A DNA stretch of 37,485 nt, from assembly GCA_012517155.1 (NCBI GenBank), contig JAAYVN010000146.1, positions 1 to 37,485 of the forward strand, written 5' to 3'. The stretch comes from Ignavibacteriales bacterium (lineage in GTDB: Bacteria; Bacteroidota; Ignavibacteria; Ignavibacteriales; Ignavibacteriaceae). The position numbers were made by a program, and so were the translations under genes. Position 1 is the stretch's first letter; each line of letters opens with the position of its first letter. The notes beneath the pieces are model-generated. The model made no database searches. It was not told the origin of the DNA and saw only the letters and a list, made by a program, of their open reading frames with translations. Shown here one piece after another: positions 34,030 through 37,485 of this stretch.

Positions 34030-37000
34030 CTTTCTGAGACTTTTTTCAATTGCTTCCTTAAAAACATTCAGATTTACTGGTTTTGCAAATGCATAAGTAA
34101 TCCCGATATCTTCAAAGGCAAGCTTTTCGCTTTTTCCGAGGAAGTCGCTTAGAACAATTACTTGCGGCTTCCCTTTTATATCAGATTCCATTAATCTTCT
34201 AATAAAATCATATCCGGTCATTTCTGGCATATTATGGTCTGTAACTACTAACGCAGGGGAAATCTCTGCGATTAACTTAAGTGCATCTTCCCCATTACTT
34301 GCTGTTACTACATTATATTCGGGAATAATATTCCGCAGAATTTTTGAATAAAGTATCCTGTCTGTATTATTATCATCCACTAACAAAATAGTTGCTGATG
34401 CTATTGGAATTAAAAATCTGAATGAACTTCCTTCGTTTCTTCTGCTTTCAACCCAAATTTTTCCGCCATGCCGTTCAATAATCTCTCTCACAAGTGATAA
34501 TCCTAAACCACTTCCCCTTTCACCCCCCGTTCCCTCGGTTGTAAATTTAGAGTCTACTTGGAATATCTTTGAAAGATTCTCCTCCGGAATTCCCACTCCC
34601 GTATCTGTTACACTCACCTCCAGGAATCTGGCTTGTGAAGATTGCTGTGACGTTATAACAATCTTTCCCCCCGGATTTGTAAATTTTAATGCGTTGGACA
34701 TAAGATTATTTATTGCCTGTAATATGAGGTTTGAGTCAATAAATACATATTCCTCACCTTGAATCTCGCTTACTAATTCTATCTCTTTCTTAATCGCCAT
34801 CCCCCTCATCGATACTATAGCTTTTTCTATTACCTTAGAAAATTCCGTTTTCGCTGGTTTAAACTCTATCCTGCCCGTCTGAAGCCTTGTCCAGTCAAGA
34901 AGACTATTAACAAGCGAAAGCATATTCTGAGAGGATTCCCGTATATATTTTACATACTCTCGAATCTCTTCCGCAGAAAGTTCATTATCTTGTAAAACTA
35001 GATCTGTAAAACCCAGAATAGAACTGAACGGGGTTCTAAGATCATGTGAAATTATTGATATAAAACGGTCTTTAGTGTCGTTCAATTTTTTCAGATTATC
35101 GGTGGTTTGCTTTAATTCTGCCAGATTTTTCTTCTGTATTGATACATCCCCCACTAATCCATAAATTTTTTGAATGACTCCGTCAAGACTCCTTACAGAT
35201 TTAATTTTATTCTTTACCCAGACTACACTCCCGTCTTTTTTTATAATACGGTATTCTATTTCTTCGGAATTCTTATAAAAATTATATTTAAACGCTTTTA
35301 GCTTATTCTTGAATTCTGTAAAGTCATCGGGATAAATAATTCTTATAAATAGTCTTCTGTCAGTTAAAAAATCAGATTGTGAATATCCGGTAATTTTCTC
35401 AACAGATGCTGTGAAAAATACAAAAGTCAGCCATGTATCTCCTCTCTCCATTGTATAGAAGAAATCTTCAATATTTTCTGCAATGCTTCTGTATTTTTCT
35501 TCAGAATCCTGTATAACAAGTTGAGTTCGTTTTCGTTCAGTAATATCTCTGGCAATAATAATACTATGATCGCAATTATTAAATTCAGTCATCGTAAATG
35601 AAATTTCTGCAAAAAATTTGCTTCCGTCTTTTCTTATTGCAATAAATTCGTGTGTCGCTGCTATATCCTTCTTCAAATTTGTCAACTCTGATAGCTTCTC
35701 GACTTTTTGCATATCATTTTGATCAACAAATGAAATAGTTGGCAATCCAACCAAATCCTCAACCGCAGAATATCCGAATAGTTTAGCAAATGATTCATTC
35801 GCCATAATAAAAGCTCCTTGGCAGGCCACTGCTATTCCATCATTTGAAGCTTCAAATACTTTTCTCATCATCAACAATTCATTTTCGGCAGTCTTCTTCT
35901 CAGTTATGTCAATAAATATTCCACTTATCGTAACACTTCCGTCAATTGATGGTTTTGAAGCAGCAAAACTGGCTAGTAGAATTATCGTCTTCCCTTCCCT
36001 GTTTTTGAAAGGAAGTTCAAGACTCCTGTGTGAAGACTCAATAATATCTTGCAAAGTAAACTTTTTCGTTTTTATGAATTCTGCATCCATAAAATCCAGA
36101 ATACTCATTTCCTTCACTTCGGAATCAATATAACCTAAAGTCTCAATAAAAGCATTATTGGCAAAACTGATTCTGCCATTTTCACTAAAATTGCATATAA
36201 GTTCAGCTGTGTTTTCAACAATATTTCTTAATCTCTCTTCCGATTCTTTTAAGTATCTCTCGTTCTCCTCCTTCTCTGTAATATCATTACACCTGACGAT
36301 TAACTTCTTATCATCATTGTCACTAATTAGGTTAAATGTAAACTCCCCTATCTTCTGATTTCCTTTTTTGTTTCTATAATCGAGTTTTAAGTGGAAATCC
36401 CCTCTTTTTTCTGTCTCATTTAGAATTTTCTCTAAAAAATCACTTTCCCATACTTTAATAACTTGCCCGAATTTTTTCCCGAATACTTGACTGCGTTTAA
36501 ATCCAAATAGCAAATCGGCCCCTTCATTCCAGATAACGATACAACCTTTGGTATCAATCCCAACAATAGCATCTGATATTGCTTCATTTATAACCCTGTA
36601 TAAATTAAGCTCCTCAATTATTTTTTGATATGAATTAATTGTCGCTTGAATATCATTTATATTACTTAAATATACCAGATAACCGGATATCTTTGTTCCT
36701 CCCCCTCTTAATCCTGCTACTCGCGTTTCATATACTCTTCTTTGCTTTTCACTCTTTAGGAAAAACTTGATCCTTATTTCCTCACGGGAAGCCTTTTTTA
36801 ATCCGGTCATTACACTATTCCATACTTCTTCTTTTAAAAGTGTGGATAAAAGCATATTGTTTTCTGGTTGGATATCTTTTTTCTTTAGAAGTGAGAGTTC
36901 AGATCCGGAAATATACTGAATCCTGTAGTGATTATCTGTTACTATGAATAGTGCGTTATTCCTTTCCACAATTCCTTCAAAGAACCTTTTGTCAAAGATC

Positions 37001-37479
37001 CGCGAATTTGCCTTTAAATCATTCAGTAATCTGATATCCTCCACTAACAGAATTCCACCCGCAAAAATATCCTCACTTAATAATGGCGCTCCCTTGATTA
37101 TTACTGAAACATCGTCTCCCAGCACCCCGGGTATATTCCTGATAATCTTTTCAAAACCCTTCCCCTTTCTTAGTGCAAGTAAGTCTTCAGTAAGCGATAT
37201 TTCCGTAAACACTCTCCCTTTTAACATATTTACTTTATAATTATTCGGAACTATCTCAGAACTTAAAACTCCGAACTTGAACATAATATTGTTCAAAAAT
37301 AGCACGTTATAATCCTGATCAAATACAAGAATACCCGCAGGCGCTTCCTGTATGTATTCTGATAACCTCTTTTCATTTTTTATCGTATTCTTACTCATAT
37401 CATTTATCTGATTAAGTACCAAGCTGGTTGATGATCTCACTATAGATCTTATCGGTTGCTCCAATATTCGAAAAGACAT
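34009..37479 (-). CDS. Multi-PAS hybrid sensor histidine kinase with receiver domain (5' end may lie outside)
   Basis: A signalling kinase of at least 1156 residues. I count six PAS-like segments (about 41-150, 165-275, 292-400, 412-525, 538-650, 660-780), several ending in the DITE(K/R)K motif. Then come a HisKA domain with SHDLRTP (phospho-accepting His812), an ATPase domain with the N box NNLMSNA (924-930), DTGVGIP (959-965) and GSGLGLSL (989-996), and a C-terminal receiver with the DD pair at 1035-1036, Asp1081 and Lys1133. No DNA-binding output is attached. The frame remains open through the last six bases of the window, and the first 30 residues look like the middle of a linker rather than a fresh start, so an upstream sensor or membrane part is likely. 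The signal is unknown. Confidence 0.9.
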   Translation of the reverse strand: MSFRILEQPIRSIVRSSTSLVLNQINDMSKNTIKNEKRLSEYIQEAPAGILVFDQDYNVLFLNNIMFKFGVLSSEIVPNNYKVNMLKGRVFTEISLTEDLLALRKGKGFEKIIRNIPGVLGDDVSVIIKGAPLLSEDIFAGGILLVEDIRLLNDLKANSRIFDKRFFEGIVERNNALFIVTDNHYRIQYISGSELSLLKKKDIQPENNMLLSTLLKEEVWNSVMTGLKKASREEIRIKFFLKSEKQRRVYETRVAGLRGGGTKISGYLVYLSNINDIQATINSYQKIIEELNLYRVINEAISDAIVGIDTKGCIVIWNEGADLLFGFKRSQVFGKKFGQVIKVWESDFLEKILNETEKRGDFHLKLDYRNKKGNQKIGEFTFNLISDNDDKKLIVRCNDITEKEENERYLKESEERLRNIVENTAELICNFSENGRISFANNAFIETLGYIDSEVKEMSILDFMDAEFIKTKKFTLQDIIESSHRSLELPFKNREGKTIILLASFAASKPSIDGSVTISGIFIDITEKKTAENELLMMRKVFEASNDGIAVACQGAFIMANESFAKLFGYSAVEDLVGLPTISFVDQNDMQKVEKLSELTNLKKDIAATHEFIAIRKDGSKFFAEISFTMTEFNNCDHSIIIARDITERKRTQLVIQDSEEKYRSIAENIEDFFYTMERGDTWLTFVFFTASVEKITGYSQSDFLTDRRLFIRIIYPDDFTEFKNKLKAFKYNFYKNSEEIEYRIIKKDGSVVWVKNKIKSVRSLDGVIQKIYGLVGDVSIQKKNLAELKQTTDNLKKLNDTKDRFISIISHDLRTPFSSILGFTDLVLQDNELSAEEIREYVKYIRESSQNMLSLVNSLLDWTRLQTGRIEFKPAKTEFSKVIEKAIVSMRGMAIKKEIELVSEIQGEEYVFIDSNLILQAINNLMSNALKFTNPGGKIVITSQQSSQARFLEVSVTDTGVGIPEENLSKIFQVDSKFTTEGTGGERGSGLGLSLVREIIERHGGKIWVESRRNEGSSFRFLIPIASATILLVDDNNTDRILYSKILRNIIPEYNVVTASNGEDALKLIAEISPALVVTDHNMPEMTGYDFIRRLMESDIKGKPQVIVLSDFLGKSEKLAFEDIGITYAFAKPVNLNVFKEAIEKSLRKLTIYAN

Positions 37480-37485
37480 AATCTC

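Noticed and set aside
1-37485. CRISPR arrays, tRNA or rRNA genes, insertion sequences, prophage or toxin-antitoxin genes
   Set aside because: No direct-repeat arrays, no tRNA T-loop/acceptor patterns in the gaps, no transposase or integrase-like translation, and no small paired orphan genes were found.

Overview
The window looks like chromosomal DNA of a low-GC, AT-rich bacterium of the Bacteroidota/Chlorobiota lineage, most plausibly an Ignavibacteria-like organism (inference). The supporting evidence is three intergenic matches to the Bacteroidota-type promoter (TTTG, 19-21 nt, TAnnTTTG), a UpxY-type NusG paralogue, a GDGD-variant Lgt, a two-subunit 2-oxoacid:ferredoxin oxidoreductase and many A-rich start regions without a strong Shine-Dalgarno sequence. 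Coding density is very high. I see no rRNA, tRNA, insertion sequence, phage gene or CRISPR array.

Layout. 1-6.2 kb (+): the 3' part of glutamine-dependent NAD synthetase (nadE), then a DsbD-type reductant transporter, a terminator, a 417-bp gap rich in inverted repeats, and korA-korB followed by a strong terminator. 6.4-10.7 kb (+): a peptide and nucleotide turnover unit of NrnA-type DHH phosphoesterase, M17 leucyl aminopeptidase, POT-like transporter and small CoA-binding protein. 10.7-13.1 kb (-): sodium/solute symporter followed by an alpha/beta hydrolase. 13.1-15.0 kb (+): secreted M19 membrane dipeptidase followed by a UpxY/NusG-like antiterminator. 14.9-15.9 kb (-): TIGR01777-type epimerase. 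15.9-17.1 kb (+): DUF1624-like membrane acyltransferase. 17.0-21.9 kb (-): nitronate monooxygenase/FabK-like flavoprotein, EIIA (PtsN-like), hisS, a 175-aa protein of unknown function, lgt and rlmB, the last four with overlapping ends. 22.3-25.8 kb (+): sugar nucleotidyltransferase, metK and ahcY from one recognisable promoter. 25.8-31.5 kb (-): the translation operon rimP-nusA-infB-rbfA-truB. 31.8-34.0 kb (+): mitochondrial-type aconitase. 34.0-37.5 kb (-): a six-PAS hybrid histidine kinase that may continue past the window edge.

How it works together. KorAB and aconitase are central-carbon (TCA or reductive TCA) enzymes. The aminopeptidase, POT-like carrier and exported dipeptidase fit growth on peptides. 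metK and ahcY are two steps of the methyl cycle. rimP-nusA-infB-rbfA-truB is the classical translation/transcription operon; its promoter, an overlapping inverted repeat and a terminator-like hairpin lie directly before rimP and form the best regulatory candidate here.

The window is mostly housekeeping. I do not find a convincing new multi-gene system. The items most worth checking are the rimP leader, the structured korA upstream region, the orphan UpxY protein, the unknown protein between hisS and lgt, and the habit of convergent genes to overlap at their 3' ends.
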